Shown piece by piece: positions 35,066 to 42,870 of a stretch of 64,000 nt of DNA. Under the pieces are notes generated by a model, which was given only the letters and a program-made list of their open reading frames with translations, was not told the DNA's origin and made no database searches. The stretch comes from an uncultured Eubacteriales bacterium (GTDB taxonomy: Bacteria; Bacillota; Clostridia; Oscillospirales; Oscillospiraceae): positions 30,587 through 94,586 of the forward strand of contig URDG01000005.1 of the NCBI GenBank assembly GCA_900546515.1, read 5' to 3'. The first letter of the stretch is position 1. Each line of letters starts with the position of its first letter. The position numbers and the translations under genes are program-made.

Positions 35066-35760
35066 GCGTCTGACCTCCGCTTTACTCCGAGCCGTTCTTC
35101 TATTATGCCGCACAGGCGGGCAAGGCTCTGTTCAAAATCAATGTCGCTTGTATCCACAAGCACGGCGTCATCAGCCTTTTTCAGCGGCGCCGCAGCACGC
35201 GCGGTATCCTGTTCGTCGCGGTATTCTATATCTCGCAGAACCTCCTCGAAGCTGCTCTCAATACCTTTACGTCTCAGCTCCAGAAGGCGGCGCGCTGCAC
35301 GCGCTTTTGCGCTCGCTGTAAGAAATATCTTAAGCTCTGCCTGCGGCAGAACGACAGTTCCAATGTCGCGCCCATCCATAATCACGCTATGCTCCCTCGC
35401 CATATGCCGCTGCATCTCCAGCAGAAAAGCCCTTACAGCCGGAAGGGCTGACACGTCAGACGCGCAGATCGATATCTCCGGCTCTCTGATTTCTGCCGAG
35501 ACATCGTCTCCGTTGAGGAACATCCGCTGCTCTCCCGCTTCGTTATACCGCATTTCTATCTTCAATTCCGGCAGCATCGCCTTAACAGCGTTCTCATCGT
35601 GCCGGTCAAGACCGCGCCGGTATGCCGCGAGACCCACAGTTCTGTATATCGCCCCGGTGTCAACATATATAAAGCCGAACTGCGCTGCAGCTGCTCTTGC
35701 AAGGCTGCTTTTTCCCGCGCCGCTCGGGCCGTCTATAGCTATTGCATAATGTCCGTTCAT
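35062..35760 (-). CDS. cmk: Cytidylate kinase
   Basis: This 232-residue (d)CMP kinase starts MNGHYAIAIDGPSGAGKSSL, with the P-loop GPSGAGKSS at about 11-19. YVDTGAIYRTVGLAA follows, and then IMDGRDIGTVVLPQAELKIFLTAS near 110-135. It stands in the usual clostridial cmk-ispH-rpsA cluster and overlaps ispH by four bases. Confidence 0.96.
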   Translation of the reverse strand: MNGHYAIAIDGPSGAGKSSLARAAAAQFGFIYVDTGAIYRTVGLAAYRRGLDRHDENAVKAMLPELKIEMRYNEAGEQRMFLNGDDVSAEIREPEISICASDVSALPAVRAFLLEMQRHMAREHSVIMDGRDIGTVVLPQAELKIFLTASAKARAARRLLELRRKGIESSFEEVLRDIEYRDEQDTARAAAPLKKADDAVLVDTSDIDFEQSLARLCGIIEERLGVKRRSDA

Positions 35761-35772
35761 AATTTCTGCTCC

Positions 35773-37002
35773 TTATATCGAACTTCCGGCAACAAAGCCG
35801 GTAGACCAGGCTATCTGAAGATTAAAGCCGCCCGTATAGCCGTCCACATCCAGCACTTCTCCGGCGAAATACAGCCCGCTGATGATTTTGGACTCCATCG
35901 TGCGCGGATTTATCTCTTTTGTGCATACGCCGCCGGAGGTAACGATAGCCTCATCTATCGGCCTTGTTCCGGAAACGGCTACGGGAAACGCCTTAAATAG
36001 CTGCAAGAGCTTCATGCGCTGTCCGCGCGTGATCACATTGACCTTCTCATCCTCCGGAATACCGGAAAGGCGGACAAGCACAGGTATCATAGTATATCCG
36101 GCAAGATCGCACAGCGAATTCTTGAATTCCTTGTTGGCATACTTTTCAAAGTCCCTCAACATGCGTGCATCAAGCTTTTTTTCATCAAGCGCGGGCTTCA
36201 GGTCTATCTCCAGTCTGTACTGCGAAGAATCGAAATGGCGCATATGCGAGCTTGCCGACAGCACGAGCGGGCCAGAAACGCCGAAATGCGTAAACAGCAT
36301 TTCACCCTGCTCCTTGAAGATAAGCTTGTTGTCCTCAAACACAGACAGGGCAACATTCTTCAAGGAAAAGCCCTGCATCTCACCGCAGTAAGCGTCCGGA
36401 CTCTCAAGCGGGACAAGCGACGGACGGAGCTTCGTCACCGTGTGTCCAAGCTCACGGGCAAATTCATAACCGTCGCCGTTCGAGCCTGTGAGCGGATATG
36501 AAAGTCCGCCTGTACACACTGCGGCAGCTCGGCAGCTTATTATTCCCTCCGCCGTTTCGACGCCGGTCACGCCGCCGTCTGCGGTCAGTATTTTCTTTGC
36601 TGTCGTATGTACGATCTTAACTCCCGCGCGCTCACACAGCCGCGTCATTGTCCCGGCAACGTCATTCGCGTTATCAGACACCGGAAAAACACGGTTGCCG
36701 CGCTCTGTTTTTATCGGCAGTCCGTGTGACTCGAAAAAGTTCATAGTATCCGACGGGGAAAAACGGTTAAGCGCGCTGTAGAGGAAGCGCCCGTCACCGG
36801 GGATATTGCGCATAAATTCTTTTATATCGCAATTATTCGTAAGATTGCAGCGTCCCTTGCCTGTTATGCGCACCTTGCGCCCAAGCTGCCGGTTCGGCTC
36901 AAGGAGGATCGTTTTCACGCCCCTGTCTGCCGCCGTATATGCGCACATCATTCCCGCCGCGCCGCCGCCGATGACTACAAGCTCCGTACTGTTATAACTC
37001 AT
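35773..37002 (-). CDS. BaiN/HI0933-type FAD flavoprotein
   Basis: This 409-residue flavoprotein has the Rossmann FAD motif VVIGGGAAGMMCAYTAA at the N-terminus, GRKVRITGKGRCNLTNN near 42-58, and the C-terminal GLYFAGEVLDVDGYTGGFNLQ. Family members include a bile-acid flavin reductase (BaiN), but most have no known substrate. It lies 12 bases upstream of cmk. Confidence 0.93.
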   Translation of the reverse strand: MSYNSTELVVIGGGAAGMMCAYTAADRGVKTILLEPNRQLGRKVRITGKGRCNLTNNCDIKEFMRNIPGDGRFLYSALNRFSPSDTMNFFESHGLPIKTERGNRVFPVSDNANDVAGTMTRLCERAGVKIVHTTAKKILTADGGVTGVETAEGIISCRAAAVCTGGLSYPLTGSNGDGYEFARELGHTVTKLRPSLVPLESPDAYCGEMQGFSLKNVALSVFEDNKLIFKEQGEMLFTHFGVSGPLVLSASSHMRHFDSSQYRLEIDLKPALDEKKLDARMLRDFEKYANKEFKNSLCDLAGYTMIPVLVRLSGIPEDEKVNVITRGQRMKLLQLFKAFPVAVSGTRPIDEAIVTSGGVCTKEINPRTMESKIISGLYFAGEVLDVDGYTGGFNLQIAWSTGFVAGSSI

Positions 37003-37020
37003 TGGTCATATGCTCCATCA

Positions 37021-37058
37021 GTTTACATAATATAGATTGCATAATAAAGTTTACATAA
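37021..37058. repeat. Direct repeat GTTTACATAA upstream of the flavoprotein gene
   Basis: The 10-mer at 37021-37030 recurs at 37049-37058, a step of 28 bases, inside an A/T-rich stretch between rluB and the flavoprotein start. It could be a paired operator site. Confidence 0.4.
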
Positions 37059-37080
37059 ATCTGCTCACTTATTGCAGATG

Positions 37081-37788
37081 TCAGTGCTGCATCACAGCAT
37101 TGACTTCATCGTTGCTCAACCTGCGCCATTTGCCGGGGGCAAGGCTTCCCAGCTCAAGCGGCCCCTCGCTGATGCGCATGAGCCGCGTGACGTGCAGGCC
37201 GACACACTGACACATCTTCCTCACCTGACGGTTGCGCCCCTCGCTGATGGTGATAAGCAGCACCGCCCCGTCCGGAATCAGCGCCTCTATATCCACATTT
37301 TCGGCACGGACAATATATCCGTCTATATCAAGTTCGCCGCGCAGATACTCGACGGCAAGCCCGACATCATCCCCCCGCACCCATGTGCGGTAAGTCTTTT
37401 TGAATTCATGTGACGGGTGCATGAGCGTATTGGCAAATTCACCGTCATTTGTCATTATGAGAAGGCCCTCTGAATACATATCAAGCCTGCCCACGGGATA
37501 AATCCTCCCAAGGCCGCGTACAAGCTCCGTGACGTTCCTGCGCCCCTTCTCGTCGCTCATCGTCGTAACAAAACCCTTCGGCTTATTCAGCATGATGTAC
37601 GTCCTGCCTCCTGCCGCCAGAAGCGGCTGGCCGTCCACGAGTATTTCATCCGTATCAATATCGGCCTTATCACCAAGCGCGGCAACCCGGCCGTTTATCT
37701 TTACACGGCCCGCCTCTATGTATTTCTCCGCCGCACGGCGGGACATAAGTCCCGCGGCGGATATGAGCTTCTGCAAACGTTCAGCCAT
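37081..37788 (-). CDS. rluB: 23S rRNA pseudouridine synthase (RluB-type)
   Basis: This 235-residue enzyme has an N-terminal S4 RNA-binding domain (LQKLISAAGLMSRRAAEKYI) and an RsuA-type catalytic domain. The key motif is VGRLDMYSEGLLIMTNDG near 96-113, with the catalytic Asp in GRLD, and the C-terminal block is EGRNRQVRKMCQCVGL. It sits in the cluster between dacF and the flavoprotein gene. Confidence 0.94.
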   Translation of the reverse strand: MAERLQKLISAAGLMSRRAAEKYIEAGRVKINGRVAALGDKADIDTDEILVDGQPLLAAGGRTYIMLNKPKGFVTTMSDEKGRRNVTELVRGLGRIYPVGRLDMYSEGLLIMTNDGEFANTLMHPSHEFKKTYRTWVRGDDVGLAVEYLRGELDIDGYIVRAENVDIEALIPDGAVLLITISEGRNRQVRKMCQCVGLHVTRLMRISEGPLELGSLAPGKWRRLSNDEVNAVMQH

Positions 37789-37803
37789 TATATCACTCCG
37801 ATG

Positions 37804-38877
37804 TTATTTTCCTCTTTTCAGCGGCACTGTATCCGTATATACGAGATAATACTCCGCAAGACATTTCCCGTCAACCGATACCGTAACTTTTCCTGCCTTT
37901 TTCCCTGCCTCGACCGGGGCAAAAACGAACCACGGCAGCTCTGCCGTCAGTTTTATTTCCATATCCGCCGGCAGGAAAAGCGACTTGTCCTCCTCCGGTG
38001 CAAGATATGCCCATCTGCTCTCGCCCGATATTACCGGTACACTGAATTTCAGCCCGTCTGTGACGCTGCGCGCAGTGCAGCGCGAATACGCCCAGCCGTA
38101 AAGTCCCATATGGTCGTTCCAGTCATCCGGTGCAGAGAGCGTGACGCAGACGAGCCTTGTTCCCTCACGCTCACAGCAGGACACAAGGCAGCGTCCGGCG
38201 GCCTCCGTAAAGCCGGTCTTGCCGCCGACACAGCCCGGACACAAGTCCAGCAGACGGTTGTGGTTGACAAGCAGTCTGCCGCCGGCTGTGCAGCTTTTCA
38301 TTGCGTCGATCTCCGCAAATGCGGGATCCTCCATGCAGTATTCCATAAGTCTGGCCATATCGCGCGCCGTTGAATAGTGTCCGTTCTCGCTGAGACCGTG
38401 CGGATTTACAAAATGCGTGTTACTCATTCCCAGCCGCGCTGCCTTTTCGTTCATAAGCGCCGCGAAGCGCTCCGTGCTGCCGGCAATATGGCATGCAAGC
38501 GCCGTGGCCGCGTCATTGCCGGACACGAGCAGCAGACCCTCGACAAGCTCCTTCACGCTGTAGCTTTCACCAGGTATGAGATACATCGACGAACCCTCGA
38601 TATTGCAATATTCCGGTTTTATCTCAACACGCTCGTCCAGCGGGCAGCTCTCAATAGCAATTATTGCCGTCATGAGCTTGGTCGTGCTCGCCATCGGCAT
38701 TTTTACATCCGCATTCTTTTCAAACAGCGTATAGCCGCTGCACAAAACTACAGCGCTTTTCGCACTGACCGCCGGCTGATCCAGCGCATACGCATGCCCG
38801 GCGCACAGCGCGGCCGCCAGTACCGGCACCAGCGCCGCCGCAGTCAGCCTTTTTATGATCTTAATAATAAGCACCAC
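37804..38877 (-). CDS. dacF: D-alanyl-D-alanine carboxypeptidase (DacF-like)
   Basis: This 357-residue secreted penicillin-binding protein has a hydrophobic signal near 7-30, the serine motif STTK (nucleophile Ser near 65), SGND near 118 and KTG near 218. It trims peptidoglycan, and the DacF type acts in spore cortex. The start is a GTG (38877 or the next codon, 38874) with only a poorly placed AAGGG. An inverted repeat covers this region. It is followed by rluB. Confidence 0.92.
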   Translation of the reverse strand: MVLIIKIIKRLTAAALVPVLAAALCAGHAYALDQPAVSAKSAVVLCSGYTLFEKNADVKMPMASTTKLMTAIIAIESCPLDERVEIKPEYCNIEGSSMYLIPGESYSVKELVEGLLLVSGNDAATALACHIAGSTERFAALMNEKAARLGMSNTHFVNPHGLSENGHYSTARDMARLMEYCMEDPAFAEIDAMKSCTAGGRLLVNHNRLLDLCPGCVGGKTGFTEAAGRCLVSCCEREGTRLVCVTLSAPDDWNDHMGLYGWAYSRCTARSVTDGLKFSVPVISGESRWAYLAPEEDKSLFLPADMEIKLTAELPWFVFAPVEAGKKAGKVTVSVDGKCLAEYYLVYTDTVPLKRGK

Positions 38878-38906
38878 CCCTTAAATTTTGGGCAGTGCTT
38901 ATTATT
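38863..38906 (-). promoter_or_regulatory. Hairpin over the dacF start region
   Basis: A 12-base perfect inverted repeat (38863-38874 with 38895-38906) would fold in the mRNA. The AAGGG would then sit in the 20-base loop and the second GTG codon at the base of the stem. This may limit dacF translation. Confidence 0.5.
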
Positions 38907-38929
38907 GACAGATAGTGCAGTTTTATTAC

Positions 38930-39316
38930 TTATTGCTTGTCCTTCTGCTTTGCGATGAAGTTGTCCACGCGATCCATGACCTGCGGCACAAGGTCGATGA
39001 TCCTGTCGACGGTATTGCTTGCAGGAGGCGTGACATTTATCATCCTGACAGTTCCTTCCTTGATAACGAGGAAACCAATGGGCTCGATCTTCACGCCGGT
39101 GGCGTTTCCGCCGCCGTAGGGTCTTGCCTCGCCGGCCTTCTTGCTGTTGAACTCAACTCCGCCGCCGCCGAAGCCTAGGCTTATTTTGGAGATGGGGACA
39201 AGCGTGATCCCGTCTGGGGTAATGATAGGATCGCCGACAACAGTATCGACCTTGAGCACCTTTTTAACGTTATCCATAGTTGTCTGCATGAGTTCGCTGA
39301 TAGGGTTGTTATCCAT
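38930..39316 (-). CDS. gerW: GerW/YtfJ-family sporulation protein
   Basis: This 128-residue protein has a typical start ISELMQTTMDNVKKVL. The glycine-rich centre SLGFGGGGVEF and PYGGGNATGVKIEPIGFLVI also match the family. It is forespore-expressed in Bacillus and linked to germination. It overlaps the upstream DUF2953 gene by eight bases, an order kept in many spore formers. Confidence 0.95.
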   Translation of the reverse strand: MDNNPISELMQTTMDNVKKVLKVDTVVGDPIITPDGITLVPISKISLGFGGGGVEFNSKKAGEARPYGGGNATGVKIEPIGFLVIKEGTVRMINVTPPASNTVDRIIDLVPQVMDRVDNFIAKQKDKQ

Positions 39317-40058
39317 TTGAGTCCATCCTTTCCTCTGCCTGTATGTTTTCTTTATCTTTATCTATTTCTATGTCGATCACCGTGTCATCTTCACCGGCCA
39401 TGTTTCCGCCGCCATGCCGCTTTTCGGCGCGCAGACGAAGTTTATTCTTTATAAGAATACCCAGTGCGCTGAAAGCTATACCGAAAACGAGGCCAAAAAT
39501 CGCACCTATACGGATGCTGAACGCAATGCCGAAATCCACCTCTGTTTTTTCGCTGGAAAAGTCAATATCTGTACGGACATCGCAGTCCTTCACGTCAAAG
39601 CGTTCGCGGCAGAGCGGGGCAAGTGAGGAGAGCGCAGCATTGATATAGCCAAAGGTCACAGCCGTATTGTACGGATCATCACCTGCCGCAGTATAGTGCA
39701 GCAGAAAACGATCAACACGGAACTTTCTTCCGAACCGTCCAAAACGCCTGAGCACTTTCCTGACAAGAAGCAAAAGCTCGTCCCTGCTGAAATTCAAACT
39801 GAGCTTCTTTTTTTGTTTCTCACCCTGCGGTGCTTCTTCGTCCGTCTTTTTAGACTTTTTTTTATTTTTCGGCTTGTCTTCTTTCTTCTGTGCGTTCTCG
39901 TCCTCCGGCGGCTTCGGGAACAGTTGAAGCAGCACGCCGCAGACCTTTGCCGAAAGGCTGAACACACCACCCTCATAGCCGATATCCGCACCTATTGGTA
40001 TCAGCATTATGAGTGCGATAATCGCAGCAATTATGCCGATGATTTTAAGAGCAAGCAA
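39309..40058 (-). CDS. DUF2953-family protein (YtfI-like)
   Basis: This 249-residue protein has an N-terminal hydrophobic segment, a long lysine/glutamate-rich linker near 50-85, and a C-terminal region with another hydrophobic segment near 180-205. The family has no settled function, though it is found beside gerW in spore formers. It follows scpB by five bases. Confidence 0.85.
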   Translation of the reverse strand: MLALKIIGIIAAIIALIMLIPIGADIGYEGGVFSLSAKVCGVLLQLFPKPPEDENAQKKEDKPKNKKKSKKTDEEAPQGEKQKKKLSLNFSRDELLLLVRKVLRRFGRFGRKFRVDRFLLHYTAAGDDPYNTAVTFGYINAALSSLAPLCRERFDVKDCDVRTDIDFSSEKTEVDFGIAFSIRIGAIFGLVFGIAFSALGILIKNKLRLRAEKRHGGGNMAGEDDTVIDIEIDKDKENIQAEERMDSNG

Positions 40059-40063
40059 TTACA

Positions 40064-40687
40064 TCACTCCTTGACAGGTTCTCCGTTTTCTCCCGTGACT
40101 TCGCTGAAGCTAAGCTGCTGTGAATCCTTGTTCTGAAGCTGATCGATGGCATTCTGAAGCTTTTCTATCCCCTCGCCGTTCGTCATGTCAGGCAGTTCGG
40201 GAAGCTGTGAGAGCTCACTTATACCCATCGTGCGCAGGAAAACGTCCGTCGTCCTGAACACGGAAGGACGCCCCGGCACATCAAGCTTTCCGCATGGCTC
40301 GATCAACCCGCGCTGCGTAAGTACGCCGACAGTATACGAGCTGTCCACGCCGCGCACCTGATCTATATAAGCCCTTGTGACCGGCTGGAAATACGCGACG
40401 ACCGCCAGCGTCTCAAGTGCGCTCTGGCTCAACATAGGCGGCTTGCGCTGCTCAAGCGCTTTACTTATATAAGAGGCATATTCCGGCGCAGAGCACATCT
40501 GAAGCTTGTCGTCAAGCCTGAGAATACGGATTCCGCGCCCTTCGGAGATATACTTTTCGGCAAGCGCTGCTGCCGCGTTCTCAATTTCACCCTCGTATAC
40601 CTCAAGTATCAGCGAAAGACGCGCTATAGGCACGCTGTCCCCCGCCGCAAAAAGTATTGCCTCAATGGCAGAAGAAATATCACACAT
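40064..40687 (-). CDS. scpB: Segregation and condensation protein B
   Basis: This 207-residue tandem winged-helix partner of the SMC complex has the typical IEAILFAAGDSVPIARLS start. The core ETLAVVAYFQPVTRAYIDQVRGVDSSYTVGVL is present. It works with ScpA, encoded just upstream on the same strand five bases away, in chromosome segregation. Confidence 0.95.
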   Translation of the reverse strand: MCDISSAIEAILFAAGDSVPIARLSLILEVYEGEIENAAAALAEKYISEGRGIRILRLDDKLQMCSAPEYASYISKALEQRKPPMLSQSALETLAVVAYFQPVTRAYIDQVRGVDSSYTVGVLTQRGLIEPCGKLDVPGRPSVFRTTDVFLRTMGISELSQLPELPDMTNGEGIEKLQNAIDQLQNKDSQQLSFSEVTGENGEPVKE

Positions 40688-40692
40688 ATTAC

Positions 40693-41478
40693 TTACTCAA
40701 TTATCTTTTCAATTATTTCGTCAATATCGCCGCCTGTGAAGCGGAGGTCATAGTCCCCGTTCCCGCGGTCTATCGCTATGCTTCCCATACTGCACAGCTC
40801 CAGCACTGAGATAAATGCCGCCACGATTTCGGAGCGTGTCGCACAGCTCCTGTAGAGCTCATTGAGCGTTACCTCACCCGAGCGCAGCAGATCAAGTATC
40901 TGGCGGCTCTTTTCGCGGACGCTGAAAACTATCCTGTGCGGTATCGCCGCTGCAAAGGTCTCCGCATCCGGCGCTTTCCCGCCGCCGCGGGAATAGATAT
41001 TGTATAGCGCCTTGAGCAGGTCGACCGGCTCATGCCTGTACATATACTCCCTTGAGACCTGCGGAGGCGGCTCAGGCAGTTTGGAAAAATACAGCAGGCC
41101 AAGCTCCGAGGCTTTTTTCAGCTCCGGCGTGACCTTCTGCACAGCAGCAAAAGTGTCCTTGCATTTCAGCTGCTCCAGAGACGCCATCAAAACCTCAAGC
41201 TCCGACACCTCTTCCTCCGACGTCAGAAGGGTCTTTGTCTTTATATACAGCAGGTGCGAGGCCATCTGGATAAACTCGCTTGCGATCTCCAGATCCATGC
41301 TCTCCATCTCTGCCAGATACTCCAGATACTGGTCAAGTATCTCTGATATTTTAATGTCACGTATCTCGATTTTGTTTTTTGAAAGAAGCATGAGTATAAG
41401 GCTGAGCGGACCTTCAAAGTCCTGCATCTCATCCTTCTCGCGCACTACTCCTTCAAGATGAAAACTGGGATTATCCAT
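40693..41478 (-). CDS. scpA: Segregation and condensation protein A
   Basis: This 261-residue kleisin subunit of the SMC complex has the N-terminal FEGPLSLILMLLSKNKIEIRDIKISEI motif and the central ASEFIQMASHLLYIKTK. A C-terminal winged helix near 190-260 would bind the SMC head. It starts after the M50 protease gene and continues into scpB. Confidence 0.95.
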   Translation of the reverse strand: MDNPSFHLEGVVREKDEMQDFEGPLSLILMLLSKNKIEIRDIKISEILDQYLEYLAEMESMDLEIASEFIQMASHLLYIKTKTLLTSEEEVSELEVLMASLEQLKCKDTFAAVQKVTPELKKASELGLLYFSKLPEPPPQVSREYMYRHEPVDLLKALYNIYSRGGGKAPDAETFAAAIPHRIVFSVREKSRQILDLLRSGEVTLNELYRSCATRSEIVAAFISVLELCSMGSIAIDRGNGDYDLRFTGGDIDEIIEKIIE

Positions 41479-41485
41479 CTGTCGC

Positions 41486-42184
41486 TCACTTATAGAAAAT
41501 ATAATATATCAAATCACAGCCGCCCTGTGCGATCGGTATCATCAGATCATACAGCCAGTCTATCGCGGCGGAGAGCGGTTTGCCGAGCACGCCGGTAGCA
41601 ACTAACGCAAACATGATTATTGAGCCGTACTTTTCGTAGCGCATGAGCTTATAGTATTTCTCGTCGCTCATTAATGAGAAAAGCACCTTAGACCCGTCCA
41701 GCGGGGAAATCGGTATCAGATTGAACACGGCAAGGCCAAGACTCATATACGCTGTGAGCTCGACCATGCTGAGAACATAGTTCCCTGCTTCCGACACACG
41801 CAGCGGTATGAACAGCACACCGTATACAAACATAAACACCACTGCGATAACAATATTGCTTACAGGCCCGGCAAGAGCCGTGACCGCCATGCCGCGCTTG
41901 GGATTTTTGAACCTGAACATATTAACGGGTACCGGCTTTGCCCAGCCGACATGGAAAACAAGCATCATCAGAAGCCCCATAGGATCAAGATGCTTCAGCG
42001 GATTGAGCGTGAGCCGTCCGGCGCGCTTGGCCGTATCGTCCCCCAGCTTATAGGCCACGAGGCCGTGGCTGAGTTCATGGAGCGTTATGCATATGAGAGA
42101 CGGAACTATACCGAGAATTATACTCAGCAGATAGGTAAAATCAAAACCGTCCCATATTGATTTGATCGCGCTTATATCACTCAC
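41486..42184 (-). CDS. M50 site-2 protease-family membrane metalloprotease
   Basis: This 232-residue membrane protein has the zinc motif HELSHG near 37-42 and the second metal-binding motif NLIPISPLDGSKV near 161-173. The intervening region has several membrane segments. It belongs to the short YwhC-like branch, and its substrate is unknown. It lies eight bases before scpA. Confidence 0.92.
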   Translation of the reverse strand: MSDISAIKSIWDGFDFTYLLSIILGIVPSLICITLHELSHGLVAYKLGDDTAKRAGRLTLNPLKHLDPMGLLMMLVFHVGWAKPVPVNMFRFKNPKRGMAVTALAGPVSNIVIAVVFMFVYGVLFIPLRVSEAGNYVLSMVELTAYMSLGLAVFNLIPISPLDGSKVLFSLMSDEKYYKLMRYEKYGSIIMFALVATGVLGKPLSAAIDWLYDLMIPIAQGGCDLIYYIFYK

Positions 42185-42233
42185 CCCAAAAATCGGCCGT
42201 CGTTATTTATCAGACTATATAATACCACAAAAC

Positions 42234-42270
42234 ACAATAGCAAGGCAACATAAACTTGCCTTGCTATTGT
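42234..42270. terminator. Terminator between engB and the M50 gene
   Basis: A 15-base perfect stem (42234-42248 with 42256-42270) has a 7-base loop, immediately downstream of the engB stop. T-runs are weak on both sides. Confidence 0.55.
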
Positions 42271-42275
42271 CAAAT

Positions 42276-42863
42276 TCAGAGTAATTTTGTTATCTCGCTC
42301 ATAAGCTCATCGCGTCCCTGTCCTTTTTCGGCAGAGAACGGGATGATATGCACATCCCCGTCAAGCTCAAGCGTCTTGCGTATAAGCGCTAAATTTGGCT
42401 CTATCTCGCTCTTTTTGAGCTTGTCAAGCTTGTTTGCAACGATAACAAACGGGCATCCCGAGCCCTTGAACCACTCCGCCATCGTCACATCATCAGCCGT
42501 GGGCTTATGCCGGGCATCAACGATCATCACGCCCAGCCGGAAAAGCCCGGACGCAAAGAAGTCCTCCATCAGCTTTCCCCAGCGCTCACGTTCCGACTGC
42601 GACACCTTCGCATAGCCGTAGCCCGGAAGGTCTATAAAATAAATTTTTCCGTCTATGAGAAAGTAATTAACGTGTATCGTCTTCCCCGGCTCGGAACCGA
42701 CACGCGCAAAGTTTTTGCGGTTAAGCATGCGGTTTATGACCGACGACTTGCCAACGTTGGACTTGCCGGCAAAAACGACGCCCGGAATTGAGCTGTTGAT
42801 GAACTGCGCGGGTGTGACTGCCGATTTTACAAACTCTGCTTTATTGACATTCAATGCTGCCAT
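42276..42863 (-). CDS. engB: Ribosome-assembly GTPase EngB/YsxC
   Basis: This 195-residue GTPase assists large-subunit assembly. The P-loop is GKSNVGKSS near 33-41, G3 is DLPGYGYAKVS near 79, and G4 is NKLDKLKK near 133. It is the last gene of the clpX-lon-engB order and starts eight bases after lon. Confidence 0.95.
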   Translation of the reverse strand: MAALNVNKAEFVKSAVTPAQFINSSIPGVVFAGKSNVGKSSVINRMLNRKNFARVGSEPGKTIHVNYFLIDGKIYFIDLPGYGYAKVSQSERERWGKLMEDFFASGLFRLGVMIVDARHKPTADDVTMAEWFKGSGCPFVIVANKLDKLKKSEIEPNLALIRKTLELDGDVHIIPFSAEKGQGRDELMSEITKLL

Positions 42864-42870
42864 ACCGCAC

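Noticed and set aside
32996..35749. 917-codon open frame on the plus strand
   Set aside because: It lies wholly antisense to cmk and ispH-rpsA, which are certain. Its protein has no recognisable domain and is an effect of codon bias.
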